A stretch of DNA of 38,330 nucleotides from Candidatus Gastranaerophilales bacterium. GTDB taxonomy: Bacteria > Cyanobacteriota > Vampirovibrionia > Gastranaerophilales > Gastranaerophilaceae. The notes beneath the pieces were generated by a model. The model was not told the DNA's origin, did not search any database, and worked only from the letters and a program-made list of their open reading frames with translations. The stretch spans positions 1 through 38,330 of the forward strand of contig CALUYX010000004.1 of the NCBI GenBank assembly GCA_944325115.1, in the 5' to 3' direction. Each line of letters starts with the position of its first letter. Within the stretch, counting starts at the first letter, position 1. Shown here piece by piece: positions 15,118-23,329 of the stretch. The position numbers and the translations under genes are program-made.

Positions 15118-15163
15118 TCACCCTTAAGTTGCCAAAGAAGAAAAATAAGTCTAAGATTGTTGT

Positions 15164-15526
15164 ATGATGACAGGTTCGCAAAATTTCACAAAAAAACGCT
15201 GGTACGACGAGCAGCCTTGGACAAACGAAGTTCTTGACGTGCTTCAAACGCTCTCTATACGCTCACATTATGAAATTGCAAGAGAAGTCATAAAAGTAAT
15301 TGACGTTATAAAGTCCAACAACCGCGAGCGCGATGAAATACCCCTCAGCATTGGTCTGGATAGAGTTTTGGGGCTATATAAAGAAGAAAATAAGCGCAGA
15401 TGGTATGACAGGTCACTGCCGCTTTCAAGGGTGTTCAAAACAGCTTCTTGCCTGCCTGATGAAGATTTTCAAAACATCATGCAGGGAATATCAATGAGTT
15501 TAAGGAATGACACAAATGACAAGTAA
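15164..15526 (+). CDS. Small cytosolic protein of unknown function
   Basis: A 120-residue protein with two Trp-rich spots (KKRWYDEQPWTNEVLDVLQ and NKRRWYDRSLPLSRVF) and a helical middle containing YEIAREVIKVIDVI. The repeat of RWYD at the two ends suggests an internal duplication or two similar binding surfaces. There is no membrane helix. The start is uncertain by one codon (ATG-ATG); a TAAGAT box lies six bases upstream, so it may be leaderless. The 3' end overlaps the next gene by 11 bases, suggesting coupled translation. Family not recognised. Confidence 0.75.
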   Translation: MMTGSQNFTKKRWYDEQPWTNEVLDVLQTLSIRSHYEIAREVIKVIDVIKSNNRERDEIPLSIGLDRVLGLYKEENKRRWYDRSLPLSRVFKTASCLPDEDFQNIMQGISMSLRNDTNDK

Positions 15527-15830
15527 AGAAGAAATTGTTGCAAATATGCAACAGGTTGTAGAGCAAATGTTTAAAGATGATGTCGATGAGAATCCCGACT
15601 CATTAAACGAATACTTTGACTGCAGCGCTTGCGGAAAAAACGCACCTCTTGCAGGCTCCATTCAATACGGCAAATACCGTTTGTGCAACTCCTGTGTGCT
15701 TTTGGCGGAAACCGGTTTTGCGCTTAAAAAGTTTGATGACATTCAAGCGCTCATTGACGCTATGGAAGATAAGCGCCTCGAAGAGCTTTGCGACTTCATT
15801 AAAAAAGATGAAGCATCAGAGAATAATTGA
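15516..15830 (+). CDS. Small zinc-ribbon-like protein of unknown function
   Basis: A 104-residue protein. The ATG at 15516 is chosen over the one at 15507 because AAGGA (15502-15506) is nine bases upstream of the first and adjacent to the second. The middle holds two Cys pairs, C-S-A-C (in FDCSACGKNAPL) and C-N-S-C (in YRLCNSCVLL), about 20 residues apart: a likely zinc ribbon. Acidic helical segments flank it (EQMFKDDVDENPDSLNEY and FDDIQALIDAMEDKRLEELC). The preceding gene overlaps it, so they may act together. Possibly nucleic-acid or protein binding; not recognised. Confidence 0.78.
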   Translation: MTSKEEIVANMQQVVEQMFKDDVDENPDSLNEYFDCSACGKNAPLAGSIQYGKYRLCNSCVLLAETGFALKKFDDIQALIDAMEDKRLEELCDFIKKDEASENN

Positions 15831-15869
15831 TTTTGCATGAAAATAATTTGTTTTAAACCCTGTTTTTAA

Positions 15870-15875
15870 TATAAT
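15870..15875 (+). promoter_or_regulatory. -10 box of dxr
   Basis: TATAAT ends six bases before the dxr ATG (15882), and no ribosome binding site is present. This implies an mRNA starting at or next to the start codon. Confidence 0.6.
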
Positions 15876-15881
15876 GCTTTT

Positions 15882-17009
15882 ATGAAAAAGATTACTCTGT
15901 TAGGTTCAACCGGTTCAATCGGCACACAAACTCTTGAAGTGCTTGATTACCTTAAAGATTATGAAGTCTTAGCACTTGCTGCAGGCAAAAACGTCACACT
16001 TTTGTCTAAACAAATAGAAAAATATCACCCTAAGCGTGTAAGTGTTCAAAGAGAAGAGGATGTTAAATTTATAAAATCTAAATTCCCTCAAATTGAAGTC
16101 CTGTGCGGAATTGAGGGGTTAATGGAGTTGTGCTCTGATACTCAAAACGACATCATTCTTGTTGCAACATCAGGTAAAATCGGCTTAAAACCTACACTTT
16201 GCGCTATAGAAAACAAAATAAACATTGCCCTTGCAAACAAAGAAACCCTTGTTATGGCAGGGGATATTGTGATGAAAAAAGCGCGTGAAAATAATGTAAA
16301 AATTCTACCCGTGGACTCTGAGCACTCGGCAATTTTGCAGTGCTTGGGAGATAAAAATAATCAAGCCTACAAGCTTATTATAACAGCCTCTGGCGGACCG
16401 TTTTTGTATAAAACTCGAGAAGAAATGGGGCACACTAACGCACTTGAGGCGCTTAAGCACCCAAGATGGCATATGGGAAGAAAAATCACAATCGACAGTG
16501 CAACCCTTATGAATAAAGGCTTAGAGGTCATAGAGGCACATCATCTTTTTAATATGGACTACAGTGACATAAAAGTTGTAATCCATCCGCAGAGCCTTGT
16601 ACACTCGTTTGTAGAGTTTGTTGACGGCTCAATGCTTGCGCAAGTGGGCTTTCCCTCTATGCACATACCTATTCAATACGCTCTAACATACCCCATAAGG
16701 CAAAAGGGTATTAAAACAGACGGTTTTAGCCTCTACGGGCAGCAAATGAGCTTTGAAAAGCCTGATTTTAATAAATTCCCCTGTCTAAAGATGGCTTATG
16801 AAGCGGGAAAAATAGGCGGAAGTGCGCCTGTGGTGCTAAACGCTGCAAATGAAGTTGCCGTAAATAATTTCCTTGAGGGCAAAATAAGCTTCCTTGATAT
16901 TGAAAAAACGGTAGAAAAGGCACTTTCAAACCATAATGTAATATCTGAGCCGTCACTTGAAGAGATTTTTGAAATAGATACCGAAACAAGAAAAACATAC
17001 GGCGTATAA
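15882..17009 (+). CDS. dxr: 1-deoxy-D-xylulose 5-phosphate reductoisomerase
   Basis: Dxr (IspC) makes 2-C-methyl-D-erythritol 4-phosphate with NADPH, the committed step of the non-mevalonate isoprenoid pathway. The 375-residue length is slightly below the common ~390. Seen: the NADPH-binding GSTGSIGTQTLEV at residues 7-19, ALANKETLVMAG, the metal site DSEHSAILQCL, ITASGGPF, HPRWHMGRKITIDSATLMNK and EAHHLF, and near the C-terminus PVVLNAANEVAV. It stands alone, with no other isoprenoid gene in the window. No clear terminator is visible in the 170 AT-rich bases downstream. Confidence 0.96.
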   Translation: MKKITLLGSTGSIGTQTLEVLDYLKDYEVLALAAGKNVTLLSKQIEKYHPKRVSVQREEDVKFIKSKFPQIEVLCGIEGLMELCSDTQNDIILVATSGKIGLKPTLCAIENKINIALANKETLVMAGDIVMKKARENNVKILPVDSEHSAILQCLGDKNNQAYKLIITASGGPFLYKTREEMGHTNALEALKHPRWHMGRKITIDSATLMNKGLEVIEAHHLFNMDYSDIKVVIHPQSLVHSFVEFVDGSMLAQVGFPSMHIPIQYALTYPIRQKGIKTDGFSLYGQQMSFEKPDFNKFPCLKMAYEAGKIGGSAPVVLNAANEVAVNNFLEGKISFLDIEKTVEKALSNHNVISEPSLEEIFEIDTETRKTYGV

Positions 17010-17178
17010 GGCTTTTAACAAATTATATTAAGTTTTATTACAAAAAATATACTAAATATATCTTTTTTAGTCAATTTTTCGATAAATATATTTTTTATAT
17101 AAGTACGAGAGCACAATAAACAGTAAACCCCCATTATAGAGAAGAAATTAGAAAACAGATAATTTAAAGGAGAAAAAA

Positions 17179-17367
17179 ATGGCCAGAGTACTTATTTCAA
17201 TGCCCGAAAAATTCTTAGACGAAATCGATCATGTGGCAGATACGGAAAATCGTTCACGCAGCGAACTTATTCGTGAGGCATTGAGAACTTACATACAACG
17301 TACTAAAATCAGAGAAAATTCATTCGCAAGTAAAAACGCAGCAATTCTTGAAGCGCTACTAGACTAA
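17179..17367 (+). CDS. Ribbon-helix-helix (CopG-type) DNA-binding protein
   Basis: A 62-residue protein with a strong ribosome binding site (AAAGGAG). The N-terminal strand RVLISMPEKFLDEID, helix A and the turn NRSRSELIREALRTYIQR give the RHH fold in which dimeric strands bind the DNA major groove. The C-terminal tail with FASKNAAILEALLD may hold a partner. RHH proteins are often antitoxins or nickel-type regulators, but no toxin ORF follows. The repeat-rich stretch after it is followed by a terminator, so it seems to be transcribed alone. Confidence 0.87.
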   Translation: MARVLISMPEKFLDEIDHVADTENRSRSELIREALRTYIQRTKIRENSFASKNAAILEALLD

Positions 17368-17380
17368 AGGCGTAAGCCGA

Positions 17381-17421
17381 TGCTCCCAATGACAGCGGCG
17401 ATGAGCCGGTGGAATGGAGCA
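17381..17421 (+). repeat. GC-rich direct repeat, copy 1
   Basis: A 41-base unit beginning TGCTCCCAATGACAGCGGCG and continuing ATGAGCCGGTG then GAATGGAGCA. It recurs at 17494-17534 with two mismatches, 113 bases later. It lies right after the RHH gene and is much richer in G and C than the surroundings. Short related words (GCGTAAGCC, GCGCAAAGCC, GCGCAAGCGG) are scattered around both copies. Confidence 0.85.
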
Positions 17422-17493
17422 TAATAAAAAGCGCAAAGCCGGTGCGATAGGGTCAAACGATGAGTTTGAGCCGTGCACTACGGGCGCAAAGCC

Positions 17494-17534
17494 TGCTCCC
17501 AATGACAGCGGCGATGAGCCGGTGTAATGAAGCA
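17494..17534 (+). repeat. GC-rich direct repeat, copy 2
   Basis: Second copy of the 41-base unit, differing in the last ten bases only (TAATGAAGCA against GAATGGAGCA). It is preceded by GGCGCAAAGCC, like copy 1 (GGCGTAAGCCGA). The two copies could be units of a larger interspersed repeat family of this genome. Confidence 0.85.
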
Positions 17535-17583
17535 CACAGGCGCAAGCGGGGCTACGTAAGATTAGAGTTTAAGGAGGTTTTAC

Positions 17584-17610
17584 AAAAGCGAGCTTATAGC
17601 TCGCTTTTTT
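17584..17610 (+). terminator. Intrinsic terminator after the RHH gene region
   Basis: AAAAGCGAGCT (17584-17594) pairs with AGCTCGCTTTT (17598-17608) across a three-base loop, followed by more T. The A run on its 5' side would also allow function on the minus strand. Confidence 0.85.
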
Positions 17611-17858
17611 GCTGACAATTATAATTCCATGCCAAATTTGGCATGGAAATTTAAGGTAAAATGTCAAATGTTTACACTTTTTAATAATTTTTTCTACACT
17701 TAAAATCATGAAATCATGCGCCACACATGGGTTTTGCATGGGTCTAATCATGGAAAGCATGATACAGGGCACAAAAGAGGGGTCTAAGACCCGCCAAAGA
17801 CGCACCATGTAAGCTATTGCAACTTTGTAATAAAGCGTAATATTTACACCAAATTCCC
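17611..17858. other. Gene-poor stretch with CATG-rich sequence and a possible 34-codon ORF
   Basis: No recognised gene. CATG occurs nine times between 17628 and 17812. A small inverted repeat, GGGTCTAAGACCC, lies at 17780-17792. An ORF of 34 codons (17708-17812, plus strand) begins MKSCATHGFCMG and ends KTRQRRTM; it lacks a ribosome binding site, although a TAAAAT lies just before its ATG. I do not call it a gene. A minus-strand frame of 79 codons here reads through the terminator and looks spurious. Confidence 0.4.
17625..17648. repeat. Perfect 24-bp palindrome
   Basis: The halves TTCCATGCCAAA and TTTGGCATGGAA are exact reverse complements with no spacer. It lies 15 bases after a terminator and has no T run, so it is more likely a protein-binding site or part of an element than a terminator. 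Confidence 0.8.
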
Positions 17859-17886
17859 TTGATTAAACGCTCTCAGGCGTTATAAT
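17859..17886 (+). promoter_or_regulatory. Promoter of the Cys-rich 74-aa gene
   Basis: TTGATT (17859-17864) and TATAAT (17881-17886) are separated by 16 bases. The transcript would have a leader of about 70 bases with a small hairpin (AAGCC / GGCTT near 17910) before a strong GGGGG ribosome binding site. Confidence 0.7.
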
Positions 17887-17963
17887 AATATTAAATTCAA
17901 TACAGACAAGCCTTTAGGGCTTATGAGCTTATAGCGGATACAGATTTATTTGGGGGAAATAAC

Positions 17964-18188
17964 GTGCTGAAAAGTAGGGATTTTGGGCGTGCAGTTGCCG
18001 TGAGAAGATGGACAACAACGGCAATGGAATGCTACAAAAGAGGTTGTAATTGTGAAGGGTGCTTTTATACTGATTTTTTCAATAACTCATCACAAAAATG
18101 TCAGATGAAAGCTTCCGTTTTGGAGTTAGTGAGAGTTCTGGGTAAACCGGATATAGAAATGCAACAAATAATAGCAGATGAAATGTAG
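17964..18188 (+). CDS. Cys-rich small protein of unknown function
   Basis: A 74-residue protein starting at GTG with GGGGGAA seven bases upstream. Four clustered cysteines (MECYKRGCNCEGCFYTDFF) and a fifth in KCQMKASVLELV suggest a metal or Fe-S site. The rest is helical with VLELVRVLGKPDIEMQQI. The C-terminal motif KASVLELVRVLGKP seems familiar from conserved small proteins of low-GC bacteria, but I cannot name a family. Its own promoter and terminator make it a single-gene unit. Confidence 0.8.
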   Translation: MLKSRDFGRAVAVRRWTTTAMECYKRGCNCEGCFYTDFFNNSSQKCQMKASVLELVRVLGKPDIEMQQIIADEM

Positions 18189-18209
18189 TTGCTAATTAGA
18201 AGTTTTTAA

Positions 18210-18237
18210 GAGGTATAAAATTTATACCTCTTTTTTT
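18210..18237 (+). terminator. Intrinsic terminator of the Cys-rich gene
   Basis: GAGGTATAAA pairs with TTTATACCTC around a single A (18210-18230), followed by seven T. It lies 21 bases after the stop codon. Confidence 0.9.
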
Positions 18238-18243
18238 GTGACT

Positions 18244-18268
18244 AAAAAGGCGCTTATAAAGCGCCTTT
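18244..18268 (-). terminator. Intrinsic terminator of the pyr-car operon
   Basis: On the minus strand, just past the carB stop, AAAGGCGCTT pairs with AAGCGCCTTT around TAT, and a T run follows. It closes the eight-gene operon. Confidence 0.9.
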
Positions 18269-18269
18269 A

Positions 18270-21200
18270 CTAAAATATACCAAGAAATTTCTTTTTCCTG
18301 TAGTTTGTTATGGTGTCAACCTCAAGATTTACTTTTTTATCAAAAGTCCTGTAAGCGCTCAGGTAAGCTCTTGCAGTGTCAATCGATGTAAAACAGGGTA
18401 CACCGTACATCTCGGCAATTGTACGAATCTGAAAACCGCTTGTCTGAGAGTTTTTGCCCAAAGTAGGCGTATTTAAAATAAAGCTCAGACGTCCGTTTTT
18501 CATACGTTTTTGCAATTTATCAATCATAAATTTCTCAATCATTTTAGAGGGCACACCGTTTTGTTCAAGAAATTTATGCGTTCCCCACGTTGCCATAATG
18601 AAAAAGCCTTGCGAGAACATCTTTTTAACAATTTTAAGAGCAGGTTTTTTGTAGTGGTCGTTAAGAGAAACAAGCACCCTTTGTTTTCTGCCGCCAAATT
18701 TGTATCCTGCTGCGATAAACGATTTTAAAAGCGCTCTTTTAAAGTTCGTATCAACGCCTAAAACCTCGCCTGTAGACTTCATCTCAGGCGCAAGCGCAGG
18801 GTCTATTCTGTTTAATTTTTGGAAAGAGAACACGGGCATTTTGACGCAAACAAGATTTGTCTTGCGATACAACCCGACACCAAAGCCAAAAGAGCGAATA
18901 GACTTGCCTAGGGCAGCATTAATTGCCATTTTTACCATAGGCACGCCTGTTACTTTTGACATAATAGGCACGGTACGAGAGGCTCTGGGGTTAACTTCAA
19001 TTACATAAACAACATCATCTTTTATGATAAATTGAATGTTCATCAGCCCTTTAATATTGAGCTTGCGCGCGATTAAACGAGCATATTTAACAAGTTTTTT
19101 CTCATTTTTGCGAGATATATTTCTTGAAGGGTAAATGCTCATTGAGTCCCCGCTGTGAACTCCCGCACGCTCAATGTGCTCGCAAATACCGGGGACTAAT
19201 ATGTCCTTACCATCTGAAACAGCGTCCAGCTCAACCTCTAAGCCCTCAATATATTGGTCTATTAATACAGGGTGTTCGCTTGAGAATTGCAGCGCTTGGT
19301 TAATGTATGTCAAAAGTTCATCATCATTATAAACTACCTGCATGCCTCTGCCGCCAATGACATAAGACGGACGAACCAAAACGGGATACCCCAGCTCGCG
19401 AGTTGTTTCAAGCGCCTCTTGAGCACTGTGAACACCGCGCCCTTTGGGTTGAGGGATTTTCAGTTCTTTTAAAAGTTTTTCAAAAACTTTCCTGTCTTCA
19501 ACAGCATCAATGCTCTCAAGAGAAGTACCTAAAATCTTTACCCCTCTTTGCGCTAATTTTGGCGCAAGGTTAATAGCCGTTTGTCCGCCAAATTGAACCA
19601 TAACCCCTTTTGGGTTTTCTTTTTTGATAATGTTCATAACATTTTCAATATTCATCGGCTCAAAATACAACCTTGTAGCCACGTCAAAATCTGTTGATAA
19701 AGTTTCGGGGTTAGAGTTTATCATAACAGACTCATAGCCGTTTTCATTCAATGCCCAGCTTGCATGTACCGAACAGTAGTCAAATTCAATACCCTGACCA
19801 ATTCTGATAGGTCCTGAACCTAGCACTACGACATTTTCTTTTTTTAAGGCGTTACCTTTTTTGTCTGTTGTTTCTTTCTTGTGCTCATCAAGCTCGCACT
19901 CCTCAGAGTATGTTGAGTAAAAATAAGGAGTAGATGCGCTAAATTCGCCTGCGCAAGTATCAACAATTCTAAAAGACGCCTCAAGGTTAAAATTCTCGAG
20001 AGTTTTTTCATCAACCTTAGCATAGGTACTTATTTCAGAATCTAAAAATCCGTATTCCTTAGCTTTTTTATAGAGTTCATAATTTAGCGGTTTTATCTCA
20101 AGCTCACGCTCAACATCGGTTATATCTTTGATTTTGTTTATAAACCACTTATCAATTTTTGTAATTTTATTTAATTCATCGACATCAACATTGCGTGATA
20201 GCGCCTCAGACAGTCTGAAAATTCTTCTGTCATCTTGAATATGAAGTTCTTCCAGCAATTGCTCAAGTGACATATTTTCAAACTTATGGTGCAAAAGTCC
20301 CGTATTTTTAGCCTCAAGGGAAGTTATAGCTTTTTTAAAGCTTGAGCAAAAAGTTCTGCCTATTGCCATTACCTCGCCCGTGGCTTTCATTTTTGTACCT
20401 AAAATCCTATCTCCTGTTGCAAACTTGTCAAAAGGCCACTTTGGAATTTTAACTACAACATAGTCAAGTGCAGGCTCAAAAGCCGCAACTGTTTTCTTTG
20501 TAACAGAGTTTTTAATCTCATGCAAATTGTAGCCTATGGCGATTTTTGTAGTTATTTTTGCAATAGGATAACCCGTCGCCTTGCTTGCAAGCGCCGATGA
20601 ACGACTTACGCGGGGATTAACCTCAATTACATAGTATTGATTTGATTTTGTATCAAGCGCAAACTGCACGTTGCATCCGCCCTCAATTTTAAGCGCGCGG
20701 ATTATTTTTATTGCAGATGTTCTTAACATCTGATATTCGTTGTTGGTAAGGGTTTGAGATGGCGCAACAACAAAACTGTCACCCGTGTGAATACCAATGG
20801 GGTCAATGTTTTCCATATTACAGATGATTATACAGGTATCGTTTGAATCACGCATAACCTCGTATTCAACCTCTTTAAACCCTGCGATTGATTTTTCTAC
20901 AAGCACCTGATTTATGGGAGATTGAGTAAGACCGGAGTGCACAATTTCTTCATATTCTTTTTCATTATGCGCTATACCGCCCCCTGCACCGCCTAAAGTA
21001 AAGGCAGGACGGATGATTATAGGAAAACCTATTTTATTTGCAAATTCAAGAGCCTCATCGTAACTTGAAACAATTTCACTGTCAGGAATCGGCTCACCTA
21101 TTTCATTCATAAGGTTTTTAAACATTTCTCTATCCTCTGCCATTTTAATAGATGAAATGTTCGTACCTAAAACCTTGACACTATATTTTTCAAGCACGCC

Positions 21201-21512
21201 CGTATCATTTAATTCACAAGCCAAATTTAGCCCCGTCTGTCCGCCAAGAGAAGCTATAAGCCCGTCGGGGCGCTCTTTTTCAATTATTTTTGTTAAAATA
21301 TCAACATTTAGGGGCTCAATGTAGACTTTATCCGCTATGTGCTCATCTGTCATAATTGTTGCGGGGTTAGAGTTTACAAGGACAACCTCAATACCTTCCT
21401 CTTTAAGCGCGCGACATGCCTGCACACCTGCATAGTCAAACTCTGCCGCCTGACCGATTACAATAGGACCTGAGCCTATTACAAGAACTTTTTTTATAGA
21501 ATTATCTTTCAT
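18270..21512 (-). CDS. carB: Carbamoyl-phosphate synthase large subunit
   Basis: CarB makes carbamoyl phosphate from bicarbonate, ammonia passed from CarA, and two ATP, for pyrimidines and arginine. The start at 21512 gives 1080 residues, close to the usual ~1070. It is supported by GAGGG seven bases upstream and by the TAATG overlap with the carA stop; a start at 21554 would lie well inside carA. The two homologous halves are seen: VLVIGSGPIVIGQAAEFDYAG at the N-terminus and VVLGSGPIRIGQGIEFDYCS in the second half, each with ATP-grasp motifs (RPAFTLGGAGGG and RPSYVIGGRGMQ) and EVNPR. The MGS-like regulatory domain ends the protein. Confidence 0.97.
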   Translation of the reverse strand: MKDNSIKKVLVIGSGPIVIGQAAEFDYAGVQACRALKEEGIEVVLVNSNPATIMTDEHIADKVYIEPLNVDILTKIIEKERPDGLIASLGGQTGLNLACELNDTGVLEKYSVKVLGTNISSIKMAEDREMFKNLMNEIGEPIPDSEIVSSYDEALEFANKIGFPIIIRPAFTLGGAGGGIAHNEKEYEEIVHSGLTQSPINQVLVEKSIAGFKEVEYEVMRDSNDTCIIICNMENIDPIGIHTGDSFVVAPSQTLTNNEYQMLRTSAIKIIRALKIEGGCNVQFALDTKSNQYYVIEVNPRVSRSSALASKATGYPIAKITTKIAIGYNLHEIKNSVTKKTVAAFEPALDYVVVKIPKWPFDKFATGDRILGTKMKATGEVMAIGRTFCSSFKKAITSLEAKNTGLLHHKFENMSLEQLLEELHIQDDRRIFRLSEALSRNVDVDELNKITKIDKWFINKIKDITDVERELEIKPLNYELYKKAKEYGFLDSEISTYAKVDEKTLENFNLEASFRIVDTCAGEFSASTPYFYSTYSEECELDEHKKETTDKKGNALKKENVVVLGSGPIRIGQGIEFDYCSVHASWALNENGYESVMINSNPETLSTDFDVATRLYFEPMNIENVMNIIKKENPKGVMVQFGGQTAINLAPKLAQRGVKILGTSLESIDAVEDRKVFEKLLKELKIPQPKGRGVHSAQEALETTRELGYPVLVRPSYVIGGRGMQVVYNDDELLTYINQALQFSSEHPVLIDQYIEGLEVELDAVSDGKDILVPGICEHIERAGVHSGDSMSIYPSRNISRKNEKKLVKYARLIARKLNIKGLMNIQFIIKDDVVYVIEVNPRASRTVPIMSKVTGVPMVKMAINAALGKSIRSFGFGVGLYRKTNLVCVKMPVFSFQKLNRIDPALAPEMKSTGEVLGVDTNFKRALLKSFIAAGYKFGGRKQRVLVSLNDHYKKPALKIVKKMFSQGFFIMATWGTHKFLEQNGVPSKMIEKFMIDKLQKRMKNGRLSFILNTPTLGKNSQTSGFQIRTIAEMYGVPCFTSIDTARAYLSAYRTFDKKVNLEVDTITNYRKKKFLGIF

Positions 21513-22600
21513 TATGCCCTCACTTTTTGATATTTTTTCATTAATTCTATCCATTCATCAAAAATCACTGCCGCATCATCAGGTCCGGGGGCTGCTTCAG
21601 GGTGGAACTGCACGGCGTGGATTTTTAGAGAATCAATTTTAAAACCTTCAAGCGTGTCATCGTTTAAGTTTTTATATGTAGGGGTCATAAGCTCGCTCAA
21701 TGATTCAACATCGACCGCATAACCGTGGTTTTGAGATGACATCATTACTTTATTTGTTTCAAGATTTATTACAGGGTGGTTTCCGCCTCTGTGACCATAT
21801 TTAAGCTTATATGTCTTTGCGCCCGATACTATGGCTAAAAGCTGATAACCGAGGCATATTCCAAAAATCGGGAGTCTGCCTACAAGTTGCTTTATTGTTT
21901 CTATTTCCAAGTGACAATCCTTAGGGTCGCCAGGACCGTTGGATAAAAATACCGCGTCAAAATCTCCGTCTAAAATTGAGTCGGCACTCACGTTTGCGGG
22001 GTAGACTTTGACCTTGCAGCCTCTTTTTACAAGGCTTTTCACTATACCATATTTTGCACCGTAGTCAATAAAAGCAAGTTTTATTGGGTTATCCTCGCCT
22101 TTTATGTATGATTCTCTTGTTGTAACATCAAAAACTATATCGGGGTTGGGCTTGTAGTTTTTTGTTTCTTCGATTTTTTGTTTTATTTCTTCATCACTTA
22201 AATCTCTTGTTGTAATAAAGCAGTTCATAGTACCTGCTTCACGGATTTTTTTGGTTAAGCTTCTTGTGTCAACTCCCTCAATTCCTAAGACATTTCTTTC
22301 TTTAAGGTAATTACCGAGAGTAATTTTGCTTTTGTAATGAGATTCGTTTTTGCAGTACTCTTTTACAACAAGCGCACGAAGTGCGGGATTTAGAGATTCA
22401 AAGTCGTCGTTATTTATACCGTAGTTGCCTATTTCAGGGTATGTCATAACAATTACCTGACCTGCATAACTTGGGTCGGTTATTATTTCTTGATATCCTG
22501 CCATTGAGGTGTTAAAAACAATTTCCCCAAAAACATCTCCCTGTGCGCCAAATGACTTAGCGTACATAACGGTTGAGTCTTCAAGTATTAATGTAGCCAT
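21512..22600 (-). CDS. carA: Carbamoyl-phosphate synthase small (glutaminase) subunit
   Basis: CarA releases ammonia from glutamine and channels it to CarB. At 362 residues it is of usual size. Seen: the N-terminal domain with FNTSMAGYQEIITDPSYAGQ, then the class I amidotransferase domain with LSNGPGDP, FGICLGYQLLA (nucleophile Cys249), KYGHRGGNHPV and the catalytic His in AVQFHPEAAPGP. The gene starts directly at the end of pyrF (no bases between) and shares one base with carB, so translation of the three is likely coupled. Confidence 0.96.
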   Translation of the reverse strand: MATLILEDSTVMYAKSFGAQGDVFGEIVFNTSMAGYQEIITDPSYAGQVIVMTYPEIGNYGINNDDFESLNPALRALVVKEYCKNESHYKSKITLGNYLKERNVLGIEGVDTRSLTKKIREAGTMNCFITTRDLSDEEIKQKIEETKNYKPNPDIVFDVTTRESYIKGEDNPIKLAFIDYGAKYGIVKSLVKRGCKVKVYPANVSADSILDGDFDAVFLSNGPGDPKDCHLEIETIKQLVGRLPIFGICLGYQLLAIVSGAKTYKLKYGHRGGNHPVINLETNKVMMSSQNHGYAVDVESLSELMTPTYKNLNDDTLEGFKIDSLKIHAVQFHPEAAPGPDDAAVIFDEWIELMKKYQKVRA

Positions 22601-23329
22601 CTATATAACTCCCATTTCTTCATAAATCTTTTTCATAGCTTCAATTCTATCTGGTGCTGATGTAACGGCTCTGCCTATTACAAGATAATCTGCTCCGTCT
22701 TTAAGCGCTTGAGCAGGTGTTGCAATTCGCTTTTGGTCATCTTTCAGTGACCAAAGGGGGCGAATACCGGGGCATAAGACTTTAAAGTCCTCACCACAAG
22801 CTTCTTTTATTGCACGAAGTTCATGCACTGATGCTACAACGCCATCCAGTCCTGCTTGTTTTGCAAGTTTTGCAAGGTTAATTGCAAGACCTTTAACCTC
22901 AGCGTTTACTTTTAATTCATCATCCAAAACCTCTTGAGAAATGCTTGTTAATACAGTAACTGCAAGGATTAAAGGAGGTTTTTTGCCAAGTTTTTGCGCT
23001 GCAGTACAAGCGCCCTCTTTTGATTGTTTCATCATCTCTAAACCGCCTAAAGCGTGAACATTGTAGAAATTTGCACCTCTTAGAACTATATTTTCACTTG
23101 CTTTTTTAACAGTATTTGGTATATCCATTAACTTTACATCAAGGAAAAAGTTTGAGTTTTTGCTTTTAATATAGTCTATAATTTCATTTCCAAAGCCCGT
23201 GTATAGCTGCAAACCGACTTTGAAAGTCCCGACATAAGGACTCAGTTCATCAACAAGTTCTTTTGCCTGCTCAAATGTCTCAACATCAAGCGCAAGGACA
23301 ATTTTTTCTTTTATTTTTTCATCAATCAT
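22601..23329 (-). CDS. pyrF: Orotidine 5'-phosphate decarboxylase
   Basis: PyrF removes CO2 from OMP to give UMP, the last step of the pathway. The 242-residue protein has VLALDVETFEQA with its active Asp, the core FFLDVKLMDIPNTV (D-x-K-x-x-D), and the end CPGIRPLW with the phosphate-binding ADYLVIGRAVTSA. I chose the ATG at 23329, nine bases after AAGGAG; a TTG one codon earlier is the only alternative. The gene overlaps the pyrC stop by eight bases. Confidence 0.95.
   Translation of the reverse strand: MIDEKIKEKIVLALDVETFEQAKELVDELSPYVGTFKVGLQLYTGFGNEIIDYIKSKNSNFFLDVKLMDIPNTVKKASENIVLRGANFYNVHALGGLEMMKQSKEGACTAAQKLGKKPPLILAVTVLTSISQEVLDDELKVNAEVKGLAINLAKLAKQAGLDGVVASVHELRAIKEACGEDFKVLCPGIRPLWSLKDDQKRIATPAQALKDGADYLVIGRAVTSAPDRIEAMKKIYEEMGVI

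Noticed and set aside
16768-16998. Minus-strand ORF within dxr
   Set aside because: Antisense to conserved dxr sequence.
17381-17534. Repeat pair as a CRISPR array
   Set aside because: Only two copies 113 bases apart, no spacer-like regularity and no cas genes nearby.
17569-17808. 79-codon minus-strand ORF
   Set aside because: It runs across a terminator and a palindrome, with no ribosome binding site or recognisable features.
21513-21554. Longer carB start
   Set aside because: It would extend well into carA; the ATG at 21512 has GAGGG upstream and fits the family length.
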